Of a DNA stretch of 64,000 nt, positions 45,852-53,133 are shown in pieces. The DNA is taken from contig NC_016609.1 in assembly GCF_000246855.1 (NCBI RefSeq), positions 1,426,001 through 1,490,000 on the forward strand, read 5' to 3'. The stretch's first letter is position 1, and each line of letters begins with the position of its first letter. The stretch is from Niastella koreensis GR20-10 (GTDB taxonomy: Bacteria; Bacteroidota; Bacteroidia; Chitinophagales; Chitinophagaceae). Position numbers and translations under genes: made by a program. Under the pieces are notes generated by a model that saw only the letters and a program-made list of their open reading frames with translations, searched no databases and had not been told where the DNA came from.

Positions 45852-46052
45852 TTAAAAGATATTCAGAAAATGATGGCTGGGCAACAGCTCCAGGTCATCA
45901 ATCATCAGCACCACCTTTTTTACCGGTGATGTGGTTGTTCCCTGTTTTTCCGGTTTAACGGGGCAACGTACTCCGCCGCAATAGTTTTTGGGCGATGCTG
46001 CAAGGCAACTTCCGATTAAAATGATGATTAAACAGATAAGTTTAGGTTTCAT
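45852..46052 (-). CDS. Small secreted or lipid-anchored peptide in the export operon
   Basis: The start MKPKLICLIIILIGSC gives 66 residues. The N-terminus is a strong signal peptide with a possible lipobox (I-G-S-C). The mature part is short: AASPKNYCGGVRCPVKPEKQ, with C-x4-C, then a Lys/Thr linker and a hydrophobic end (VVLMIDDLELLPSHHFLNIF). I do not recognise a family. It lies between the adaptor and ATPase genes on the same strand, so it may be an accessory factor, a small cargo, or a spurious ORF. The signal peptide makes a real product more likely. Confidence 0.55.
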   Translation of the reverse strand: MKPKLICLIIILIGSCLAASPKNYCGGVRCPVKPEKQGTTTSPVKKVVLMIDDLELLPSHHFLNIF

Positions 46053-46066
46053 GATATAAAATTTGT

Positions 46067-46124
46067 TGTAACAGGTTCCAGGTTGCATGTTTTAAGTTCC
46101 CTGAAACCTGGAACTTGTAACCTG
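46067..46124. repeat. TAACAGGTTCCAGGTTGC / CTGAAACCTGGAACTTGTAA inverted repeat, spacer 1
   Basis: The left arm (46067-46086) and right arm (46101-46124) are inverse strings of GGTTCCA-type words. It lies between the adaptor gene and the small peptide gene. First of three pairs within the export operon. Confidence 0.75.
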
Positions 46125-46133
46125 AATCAATTG

Positions 46134-47390
46134 TTATTCTTTCTTCAGCACTAATTCCTGCATTTTGTCATAATTTTCATAGCTGGAGGTAACCACCTTA
46201 TCCCCGGGTTGCAGGCCTTCCAGTACTTCATAATAATCGGGATTCTGGCGGCCCAGCTGAATATTGATCCGGGATGCTATCTTGCCATCATCACTTACTT
46301 TAAAGATCCAGTTACCACCGGTGCTTTGGAAGAAACCGCCTTTGGGCACCAGGATGGCCTGTGTTTCATCGCTCAGCGCCAGTAAGATCTGTAGTGTCTG
46401 ACCACGGCGAATGATCTTCGGCACATCACCTACAAATTCCATATCAACCTGGAAATGGCCACTGACTATCTGGGAATATACCTTTTTGATCTTGAGTTTG
46501 TATTCTTTGTCAGACAGGGTAAATTTAGCCGTTAAACCGGTAAATACATTGGTGAGATAATGCTCATCGATATCGGCCCTGATCTTGAAACCGGAGGTAG
46601 CGTCAATTTGACCAAGCCGTACGCCGGAGGCGATGTTCTGGCCAATTTCCGCATCAAACGAAGTCAATTGCCCGGCAATAGGGGATTTTACTACCAGGTC
46701 GCCCACTTTTTTCTTCATCAGGTCGAGCGCTTTTTTCATGTTCAGGTACGATTGCTCGTTTTGTTGCAACTGTATTTTATTGGTAGCGGAATCCTGCCGC
46801 ATAATGTCTTCCGTTAATTTTTTGCGGCGTACCTGGTACTGATAAGTGTTTTCGGCCGACTGGTATTCCTGCGACCCGATCACTTTTTGCGCAAACAGTT
46901 TTTTGTTCAGGTTATATATCCGCTCTGCTTCTTTCAGGGCATTGTCAACATCCGCCATCTGGTTAAGGCGGGCAACGGTATTTTGCTGGGCATTGTTGCG
47001 GGCAATCTGCATTTGCGTCAATACATTGAACACGCTGGTTTCCTGGTTGGCCAGGCTCAGTTCCAGGTCGGGGTTACTTAACCGGATAATTGGCTGGCCT
47101 TCCTGCATCATGGCGCCGTCTTCCACAAATTTCTGTTCAACCCTGCCGCCTTCCTGCGCATCGAGATAGATAGAAGTCTGAGGTAATACAATACCATTGA
47201 TAGCAATGGTTACCTGGAAGGGGCCTTTTTTTACTTCACTGATGGTAAGGCGTTCCGTATCTACATTCAGACGGCTTTTACCGGAAGTGAAATAATAGCT
47301 GGCCAGTATCAGCAGGGCAATTGCAGCAATACCTGCAATGGTTACAATCCGTTTAGAGGTCCATTTCTTTTTTACAATAACTCTATCCAC
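46134..47390 (-). CDS. HlyD/RND-type periplasmic adaptor protein
   Basis: I choose a GTG start (first residues VDRVIVKKKWTSKRIV, 418 residues) because the preceding 23 codons lie in likely promoter sequence. One membrane anchor (about 14-33) is followed by the lipoyl half-motif (AQEGGRVEQKFVEDGAMMQEGQPIIRL), a long alpha-hairpin (100-220) with LNQMADVDNALKEAERIYNLNKKLFAQK, the second lipoyl half (VVKSPIAGQLTSFDAEIGQNI) and beta-barrel/MP domains to the end. Such adaptors join inner-membrane exporters to TolC. It is the first gene of the minus-strand cluster, divergent from the response regulator. Confidence 0.92.
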   Translation of the reverse strand: MDRVIVKKKWTSKRIVTIAGIAAIALLILASYYFTSGKSRLNVDTERLTISEVKKGPFQVTIAINGIVLPQTSIYLDAQEGGRVEQKFVEDGAMMQEGQPIIRLSNPDLELSLANQETSVFNVLTQMQIARNNAQQNTVARLNQMADVDNALKEAERIYNLNKKLFAQKVIGSQEYQSAENTYQYQVRRKKLTEDIMRQDSATNKIQLQQNEQSYLNMKKALDLMKKKVGDLVVKSPIAGQLTSFDAEIGQNIASGVRLGQIDATSGFKIRADIDEHYLTNVFTGLTAKFTLSDKEYKLKIKKVYSQIVSGHFQVDMEFVGDVPKIIRRGQTLQILLALSDETQAILVPKGGFFQSTGGNWIFKVSDDGKIASRINIQLGRQNPDYYEVLEGLQPGDKVVTSSYENYDKMQELVLKKE

Positions 47391-47650
47391 TGTATTTATT
47401 TTTAATGTAATCCGAAGCGATACAGCATACCTCGCAACAATATGCCAGAATATAAGCAACGTGATTTACAGGCCATTATACCGCAAAATGGTGTTCGGCT
47501 GTTCGCAACCAGTACAATAACTGTTCGCTTTTGATACAGTGGGGTAAAACAGTCATTCCTTCATAAAAAATTGTTTGCCATAGCTTTGTAATTATGGTAT
47601 AATTGTAGTGAAGAATGTTGCATAGAACCCGAAATTTTTTAAATTAAGTT
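47391..47650. promoter_or_regulatory. Divergent promoter region: exporter operon and response regulator
   Basis: This 260-base A/T-rich spacer must hold promoters for both transcription units. A sigma54-type sequence TGGCATATTGTTGC (minus strand, 47434-47447) has the right words but the GG-GC distance is one base short. The direct repeat CTGTTCG is present at 47500 and 47520. No perfect operator was identified. Confidence 0.35.
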
Positions 47651-49009
47651 ATGTTACTGAAGAATGCTACCATACTGGTGATTGACGACGACGTGGATGT
47701 GCTGACTGCTGTGCGCTTGCTGCTGAAAACAGAGGCAAAAGAAGTAGTAACAGAAAAGAACCCCGAAAATTTACGCTGGTTATTATCGAAGCAACAGTTT
47801 GACGTGATCCTGCTCGATATGAATTTCAATAGTTCCATCAATACCGGAAACGAGGGGTTGTTCTGGTTGAAGAAAGTAAAGGAATTTAAATCGGAAGCGG
47901 CTGTAATTATGATCACAGCCTACGGCGATATTGACCTGGCCGTACGCTCGCTGAAAGAAGGGGCCGCGGATTTTGTGGTAAAACCTTGGCACAACGAAAA
48001 GCTGATCATAACTATTAAGGATGCGTTAAAAAAGAAGGAAGGCAAATCGGCAACGCCTGCCCTGCGCAGCAACGATTCTATTATTGGCACCGAACTGCTG
48101 GGCGAGTCGGAGATCATGGCCGATATCTTTTATAAAATAGAAAAGATAGCACCTACCGATGCCAACATTTTAATATTGGGTGAGAACGGTACGGGTAAGG
48201 ACCTGATCGCAAAAGCCATTCACCAGCAATCGCTGCGGGCAAAGAAGGCCTATGTAAAAGTAGATGTGGGGGCGCTTACCGAAACCCTGTTTGAGAGTGA
48301 GCTGTTCGGTCATAAAAAGGGGGCATTCACCGATGCGCGGGAAGACAGGGTGGGCCGGTTTGAAGCGGCTAATGGCGGTACCCTTTTCCTGGATGAGATC
48401 GGTAATATCTCCCTGCATCAGCAGGCCAAATTATTAAGCGTGTTACAGAACAGGCAGGTAATAAAACTGGGTACCAACGATCCGGTGGCGGTCGACATCC
48501 GGCTTATTTGTGCTACCAACGTTCCCTTAACCGAGCTGGCCAATGAAAACCGTTTCCGGAAAGATCTTATCTATCGTATCAATACGGTAGAGATTATGGT
48601 GCCGCCATTACGTAAACGGGGCAACGATATTATTTTGCTGGCAAGGTATTTCAGTCAGCTGTACAGCAATAAATACCTGAAACCGGTAATGGAGTTGGAT
48701 GATAAAGCGATAGAAAAACTGCTGACTTATCATTTTCCCGGTAACATCAGGGAATTACAATATACCATCGAGCGGGCAGTGATCATGAGCGACGGGCATG
48801 TGCTGCAGGCAACGGATCTTATATTCTCACCTATTGAATCCAATATGTCGCAGGAAAAAGAACCCGATGAACTAAACCTGAGCGCTGTAGAAAAGAATAC
48901 CATTCTGCACGTGATTGAAAAACACAACGGGAATATTACCCGTGCCGCAAAGGAACTGGGGTTAACCAGGACGGCGTTGTATAGAAGGTTAAGTAAATAC
49001 GACATTTAA
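47651..49009 (+). CDS. NtrC-family sigma54-dependent response regulator
   Basis: The 452-residue protein has a receiver domain (residues 5-122) with acidic D12/D13, phospho-acceptor D56 in ILLDMNFN and K111. The AAA+ domain follows: Walker A GENGTGKD (177-184), Walker B GGTLFLDE (242-249). The sigma54-contact loop reads GAFTDA (224-229) rather than GAFTGA. A Fis-type helix-turn-helix ends the protein (KHNGNITRAAKELGLTRTAL). Its kinase gene follows 132 bases downstream. The divergent exporter operon is its probable target; this is inference from position. Confidence 0.95.
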   Translation: MLLKNATILVIDDDVDVLTAVRLLLKTEAKEVVTEKNPENLRWLLSKQQFDVILLDMNFNSSINTGNEGLFWLKKVKEFKSEAAVIMITAYGDIDLAVRSLKEGAADFVVKPWHNEKLIITIKDALKKKEGKSATPALRSNDSIIGTELLGESEIMADIFYKIEKIAPTDANILILGENGTGKDLIAKAIHQQSLRAKKAYVKVDVGALTETLFESELFGHKKGAFTDAREDRVGRFEAANGGTLFLDEIGNISLHQQAKLLSVLQNRQVIKLGTNDPVAVDIRLICATNVPLTELANENRFRKDLIYRINTVEIMVPPLRKRGNDIILLARYFSQLYSNKYLKPVMELDDKAIEKLLTYHFPGNIRELQYTIERAVIMSDGHVLQATDLIFSPIESNMSQEKEPDELNLSAVEKNTILHVIEKHNGNITRAAKELGLTRTALYRRLSKYDI

Positions 49010-49037
49010 GTAAATTGATAACGTTTCCAATTGACAA

Positions 49038-49084
49038 GTGAGTGGTGAGCGGTGAATAGGCTCGCGAACTTTTAGGAGTCTGAA
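49038..49084. repeat. GTGAGTGGTGAGCGGTGA dispersed element
   Basis: Words GTGAGTG, GTGAGCG, GTGAATAGG, then CTCGCGAAC and GTCTGAA. Positions 49044-49084 match 20285-20326 (inverse strand) at about 34 of 42 positions. It lies between the regulator and kinase genes. Confidence 0.75.
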
Positions 49085-49141
49085 TTGTCGGCACTAACCA
49101 TTGCAGCTTAAAAAACAAAACGATCACTTTAAATAACTAGC

Positions 49142-50485
49142 TTGTTCTATAAAAGATTTGAATGGCGGATCCTCTTTCAGGTGATATACTTATTTATCAC
49201 CCTGGCCGTAGCTTCATTTTTACTGGTGAAAGGCCGGTATGAATTACTGGTGATTATGGTGCCGCTGATTATTTATGGCATAATTGCCATCTATCGCTTT
49301 CTGCGAAAGGCGCATACCGAATTGAACCAGTTTGTTGAATCGGTCCATTACCGCGATTTTTCCCGTTATTTCGATGTGAAGCATGCGCCGGTAGAGCTGC
49401 AGCCATTGCGTAAAGGGTTCAACGAGATCAATTCTACGTTTAAAGTAATCAGTAAAGAAAAAGAAACGCAGTTCCAGTACCTGCAAAAAATACTGGAGCT
49501 GGTAGATACAGGTATTTTATCGTACCGCGAGCACAATGGCGAAGTGGTGTGGATGAATGAATCGTTGAAACGTATGCTGCAACTGCCGTATTTGAAAACC
49601 ATTCATTCGCTGGCCCGCCGCGATGGGGAACTGTACCGGCAGGTGACTTTATTAAAACCAGGAGAAAACAAGATCGCTACAGCGCATACCGAGAAAACCT
49701 CGTTTAAATTATTGATGTCTGCCACGGCTTTTCAAACCGATGGCAACAAGTTTAAGCTGATCGCTTTTCAAAACGTGAGTGAGGCGTTGGATGAAACCGA
49801 ATCAAAAGCCTGGCAAAAGCTGTTGAGTGTAATGACGCATGAGATCATGAATTCCATTGCGCCTATTTCATCATTAGCCGAAACATTGAAATACCGGCTG
49901 CAACAATTTGCCGTGCGGCCTGAGCTGGAATCGGGCTCCATGGACGACCTGGAGTTGGGTATTGATACTATTAAAAGAAGGAGTGAAGGGTTGTTGAAAT
50001 TTGCAGAAACATATCGCAACCTGAACAAGATCACCACGCTGAACCTGAAGAAAATTTATGTGCGCGATCTGTTCGAGAACCTGCATCACCTCATGCAACC
50101 CACCCTTGACCAGAAGAATATTGAAATGGAGATTATTTTAAAAGATCCCGATCTGCAGCTGGATGCCGATACCAACCTGCTGGAGCAGGTGCTGATTAAC
50201 CTGGTGGTGAATGCTATGGAGGCCGTAAAAGAGCGGGAAGAGCCGCGGATTATTCTCTCCGCCTATTTTGCCAATAACCACAGAACGGTTATTAAAGTAG
50301 CGGACAATGGTACCGGAATGCCCGAAGAGGTGGTGGATAAAATATTCATTCCATTCTTCAGCACCAAGAAAAACGGCAGTGGGATCGGTTTAAGTTTATG
50401 TAAGCAGATTATGATGCTGCACAAGGGCAACATTCAGGTACAATCCATAGAAGGGCAGGGGACTGCGTTTATGATGCAGTTCTGA
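49142..50485 (+). CDS. Sensor histidine kinase partner of the NtrC-type regulator
   Basis: The 447-residue protein uses a TTG start; a stop codon four codons upstream leaves no ATG option near the N-terminus. Two membrane helices (about 10-28 and 34-53) come first with almost no periplasmic loop. A PAS-like region follows (110-215), then a HisKA domain with H233 in [18 protein letters not shown]. The ATPase domain has [22 protein letters not shown] and the G2 box [15 protein letters not shown]. With so little outside the membrane it may sense a signal within the membrane or cytoplasm. It phosphorylates the upstream regulator by inference. Confidence 0.95.
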   Translation: MFYKRFEWRILFQVIYLFITLAVASFLLVKGRYELLVIMVPLIIYGIIAIYRFLRKAHTELNQFVESVHYRDFSRYFDVKHAPVELQPLRKGFNEINSTFKVISKEKETQFQYLQKILELVDTGILSYREHNGEVVWMNESLKRMLQLPYLKTIHSLARRDGELYRQVTLLKPGENKIATAHTEKTSFKLLMSATAFQTDGNKFKLIAFQNVSEALDETESKAWQKLLSVMTHEIMNSIAPISSLAETLKYRLQQFAVRPELESGSMDDLELGIDTIKRRSEGLLKFAETYRNLNKITTLNLKKIYVRDLFENLHHLMQPTLDQKNIEMEIILKDPDLQLDADTNLLEQVLINLVVNAMEAVKEREEPRIILSAYFANNHRTVIKVADNGTGMPEEVVDKIFIPFFSTKKNGSGIGLSLCKQIMMLHKGNIQVQSIEGQGTAFMMQF

Positions 50486-50488
50486 TAA

Positions 50489-50995
50489 CTACAAACTCAT
50501 TGTTACCCGTTTAGCCAGCCAGCTGTCTTTTACCGGGATCAGCCATTTATTTTCCAGCTCCTCTTTTGTTTGAACCAGGTTGTTGAAGTAAAGTGTATCC
50601 GGGGAAATGAAATTGTTATTGACGGCATATTGCAATTGCGAAAGCGGCAGCATTTGCACTTTGTCTTTTACCAGGAAAGAAAGCATTTGCCGGTCGAACA
50701 TATTTACCTTGAACAACTGCTCGATTTGTTTAATCAATCGAACCGAACTATCGGTACTGCAGCCGCTTACGCCGGTAGCGCGCTCATCGGCCATTAGGAT
50801 AATAAACTGACCATAGAACAGGTTGCCATACCCTTTTACCGGGGCGCCATGCGATTGCCAGTTGGCGGCGAAATTATTCAGCAGGTCTTCCACATGCAAC
50901 GCTTCACTCATCATAAATAACCGGCTGCTTTGGTACACCCATACTCTTGAATCCGGAGCAAAATCGGCAGGTATCAGTTCTTTGTAGTCTATCAT
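50489..50995 (-). CDS. Conserved Bacteroidota protein of unknown function
   Basis: The 168-residue protein has a conserved pattern I recall from Bacteroidota genomes: RVWVYQSSRLFM, NNFAANWQSHGAPVKGYGNLFYGQFIIL, and ADERATGVSGCSTDSSVRLIKQIEQ. These are sometimes annotated as ABC transporter ATPase, but no Walker A or signature motif is present, so that name is unsupported. The SGCSTDSSV segment is the best-conserved part and may be a functional site. It is cytoplasmic by sequence. It converges with the kinase gene (3 bases apart) and is otherwise alone. Confidence 0.8.
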   Translation of the reverse strand: MIDYKELIPADFAPDSRVWVYQSSRLFMMSEALHVEDLLNNFAANWQSHGAPVKGYGNLFYGQFIILMADERATGVSGCSTDSSVRLIKQIEQLFKVNMFDRQMLSFLVKDKVQMLPLSQLQYAVNNNFISPDTLYFNNLVQTKEELENKWLIPVKDSWLAKRVTMSL

Positions 50996-51121
50996 AGTGC
51001 AAAATTAATACAAATCAATCAGATCGCCTTCATGGCAAATTGATTGTTTAACGTTATAAATCACTGTAATTACAACGTATTTTACCAGTAAAAGTTTATT
51101 GTAGTAAAAAAAGAGGGGCGG

Positions 51122-51256
51122 CTAGCGTTTAAACCAATAAATAGGATATAAACCCAATAACAATATTATGGTGAGAATGAAAAGTCTTACAATCCATCTT
51201 TTCTGCCTGGCAATGATTTTATCTTTCTCTTCTCATGTTTTATTATTCATGGCCAT
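51122..51256 (-). pseudogene. Small membrane-protein gene with an in-frame TGA
   Basis: From ATG at 51256 the frame reads MAMNNKT, then TGA (51233-51235), then EEKDKIIARQKRWIVRLF and a hydrophobic helix ending GLYPIYWFKR before TAG. Both sides of the stop look like coding sequence. The part after the stop resembles the C-terminus of the next gene upstream (QQKWML...MGLYAINLFKH), and NNKT occurs in both. I read it as a truncated, nonsense-mutated tandem paralogue. Read-through cannot be excluded. Confidence 0.5.
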
Positions 51257-51273
51257 TAAATTTTTAAGCAAGA

Positions 51274-51678
51274 TTAGTGTTTGAATAAATTGATGGCGTA
51301 TAAGCCCATTATCATTGTAACCATGGATATAAAAATGGCCAGCATCCATTTTTGTTGGGAGAGAGAATGCTCCTTTATTTCATTGCGAAGGCCATGAATT
51401 TCTCCTGTTATTTCATTGCGAAGGCCGTGAATTTCTCCTGTTAATTCTTTGCGAAGGCCATGAATTTCTCCTGTTAATTCATTGCGCAATGCATGAATAT
51501 CTTCTTTTAATGCGAGGCATTCATCTTTAACGAATACCCTGGTTGCTAATATTTCAGTTTTATTATTCAATTCGTCTCTTACTTTTATTTCAACAAATTG
51601 GGTAAGGCATTCTGCTTAATTTCTACCCACCTTTTGCGCCAACACCTCATACAGCTTCGTTAGGGTTATATTTTCCAT
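51274..51678 (-). pseudogene. Coiled-coil/TM small protein gene interrupted by in-frame TAA
   Basis: From ATG at 51678 the frame gives MENITLTKLYEVLAQKVGRN, then TAA (51616-51618), then AECLTQFVEIKVRDELNNKT and onward to a C-terminal membrane helix (FISMVTMIMGLYAINLF) and stop at 51274. Both parts read as one protein of about 134 residues. The interior (about 51385-51483) consists of three 33-bp direct repeats encoding an 11-residue coiled-coil unit (ELTGEIHGLRN). One base change (GAA, CAA or AAA to TAA) explains the break. A TTG downstream of the stop (51570) could still give a 98-residue product. Overall a recent pseudogene is the simplest reading. Confidence 0.65.
51385..51483. repeat. Three 33-bp direct repeats inside the coiled-coil gene
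   Basis: Three near-identical units beginning GCGAAGGCC(A/G)TGAATTT. Each encodes 11 residues (hendecad), which fits a right-handed or straight coiled coil. A partial fourth unit lies at the 5' side. Confidence 0.85.
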
Positions 51679-51781
51679 TATAGAGTAGTTCTGATTAGTA
51701 TACCAAATATAATAAAAAAATATAAAACGAATCGCTGAAATGGTAAATATTTTAGCAAAGTTGCTAAAGTATAAAGTACAA

Positions 51782-51815
51782 CAAAAAGGGCCATCACTTA
51801 AAAGCGATGGCCCTT
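51782..51815 (-). terminator. Terminator of ychF
   Basis: On the minus strand AAGGGCCATC/GATGGCCCTT (10-bp stem, 10-nt loop) is followed by TTTTTG, 23 bases after the ychF stop codon. Confidence 0.85.
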
Positions 51816-51837
51816 GCTATAATGTATTCGTTTAAGT

Positions 51838-52935
51838 TTACACGTTAAACCTGAAGTGCATTACATCTCCATCCTTCACTATATATTCCTTACCCTCAAT
51901 GCGCAGTTTACCGGCTTCGCGGCAGGCTGCTTCCGAACCATAGGTAATATAGTCGTTATAGGCAATTACTTCCGCTTTGATAAAGCCTTTTTCAAAATCG
52001 GTGTGAATAACGCTGGCGGCCTGTGGGGCTTTCCAGCCTTCGTGGATCGTCCAGGCGCGAACTTCCTGTACACCGGCAGTGAAATAGGTTTGCAGGTTCA
52101 GCAATTTATACGCCGAGTGGATCAGGCGGTCCAGGGCGGGCTCGGTCATTTTGTATTCTTCCATGAACATCTGCTTGTCTTCGGGGGCTTCCATTTCACT
52201 GATCTGGGCCTCGATACTGTTGTTCATGATGATCACCTGTGCGTTTTCGCCTTTAACAGCTTCCTGCAGGGCAGCAGAGAATTTGTTACCGGTATGCATA
52301 CTTGCTTCATCCACATTGGCAACATACAACACCGGTTTTTCGGTAAGCAGGAACAGGTCGGCAATGGCCGGACGCTCTTCTTTGGTAAGTCCCAGCCCGC
52401 GGATGCTTTGACCTTTTTCCAGGTGTTCTTTACAACGTACCAGTACGTCGTATTCAGCCTTCAGCTTGGGGTCAATGCGCGCCTGTTTTTCAACCCGGCT
52501 TATTTTCTTGTCAACACTTTCCAGGTCTTTCAGCTGTAATTCTATATCAATGATCTCTTTATCGCTTACGGGGTTAATGGCGCCTTCGTCACGTAAAATG
52601 TTCTCGTCCTCAAAACAGCGGATCACGTGAATAATAGCATCCACTTCGCGGATGTTACCCAGGAATTTATTACCCAGTCCTTCCCCTTTGCTGGCGCCAC
52701 GCACCAAACCGGCAATGTCTACAATTTCAATCTGGGTAGGAACAATTTTATCGGGGTGCACCAGTTCTGCCAGTTTATTCAGGCGGGCATCGGGCACATC
52801 AACCAGTCCAACATTCGGATCGATAGTACAGAAACGATAGTTGCTGGCCTGTGCTTTAGCACTGTTACTCACTGCGTTAAATAAGGTTGATTTCCCAACG
52901 TTCGGTAATCCGACAATTCCTGCTTGTAAAGCCAT
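51838..52935 (-). CDS. ychF: Redox-regulated ATPase/GTPase YchF
   Basis: The 365-residue protein is a full-length YchF (OLA1) of the Obg class: G1 GLPNVGKS (9-16), switch region VPTQIEIVDIAGLVRGASKGEGLGN, the altered G4 NNSIE that explains ATP preference in this group, a coiled-coil middle and a C-terminal TGS domain ending KDGDVMHFRFNV. YchF binds ribosomes and modulates stress responses. It is a single gene. Its promoter box lies about 125 bases upstream, leaving a leader that contains a large inverted repeat. Confidence 0.97.
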   Translation of the reverse strand: MALQAGIVGLPNVGKSTLFNAVSNSAKAQASNYRFCTIDPNVGLVDVPDARLNKLAELVHPDKIVPTQIEIVDIAGLVRGASKGEGLGNKFLGNIREVDAIIHVIRCFEDENILRDEGAINPVSDKEIIDIELQLKDLESVDKKISRVEKQARIDPKLKAEYDVLVRCKEHLEKGQSIRGLGLTKEERPAIADLFLLTEKPVLYVANVDEASMHTGNKFSAALQEAVKGENAQVIIMNNSIEAQISEMEAPEDKQMFMEEYKMTEPALDRLIHSAYKLLNLQTYFTAGVQEVRAWTIHEGWKAPQAASVIHTDFEKGFIKAEVIAYNDYITYGSEAACREAGKLRIEGKEYIVKDGDVMHFRFNV

Positions 52936-52961
52936 TTTCTTAGTTTTTTGTTCTTTGTGCT

Positions 52962-53045
52962 GGGTTCTAAGTTTTTGGTTTTGAGCCTTTAATTCTGAGT
53001 CCTTGATTTTAAGGAACTTAGAACTTAAAACTTTGAACTTAGAAC
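52962..53045. repeat. GTTCTAAGTTTTTGG / CTTAGAACTTAAAAC inverted repeat in ychF leader
   Basis: The left arm (52962-53005) and right arm (53011-53045) are inverse strings of 9-10-bp words (TTCTAAGT, AACTTAGAAC, AACTTTGAAC). It lies inside the predicted ychF leader. A small copy (GAACTTAGAACTAAGAAC) is at 61644-61663. Confidence 0.75.
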
Positions 53046-53059
53046 GGTTTTAGGCGGCG

Positions 53060-53067
53060 CAAAGATA
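53060..53067 (-). promoter_or_regulatory. -7 box of ychF
   Basis: TATCTTTG on the minus strand matches TAnnTTTG and is followed by CGCCGCC, a common start context in this genome type. Confidence 0.55.
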
Positions 53068-53133
53068 GGGTATTACCGGGTGATAAAATATGGCCGGATT
53101 CCTTTATCTTCAGCGCTTAATCTTATTTCCCTT

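Noticed and set aside
47434-47447. Sigma54 promoter TGGCATATTGTTGC upstream of the exporter operon
   Set aside because: The distance between GG and GC is 9 rather than the strictly kept 10 bases, so it is probably not functional as such.
46134-47459. Upstream start for the adaptor protein
   Set aside because: The extra 23 residues lie in the divergent promoter region and precede the natural cytosolic tail and anchor; the GTG at 47390 fits better.
50489-50995. ABC transporter ATPase label often given to this conserved small protein
   Set aside because: No Walker A, Walker B or signature motif is present; the name has no sequence support.
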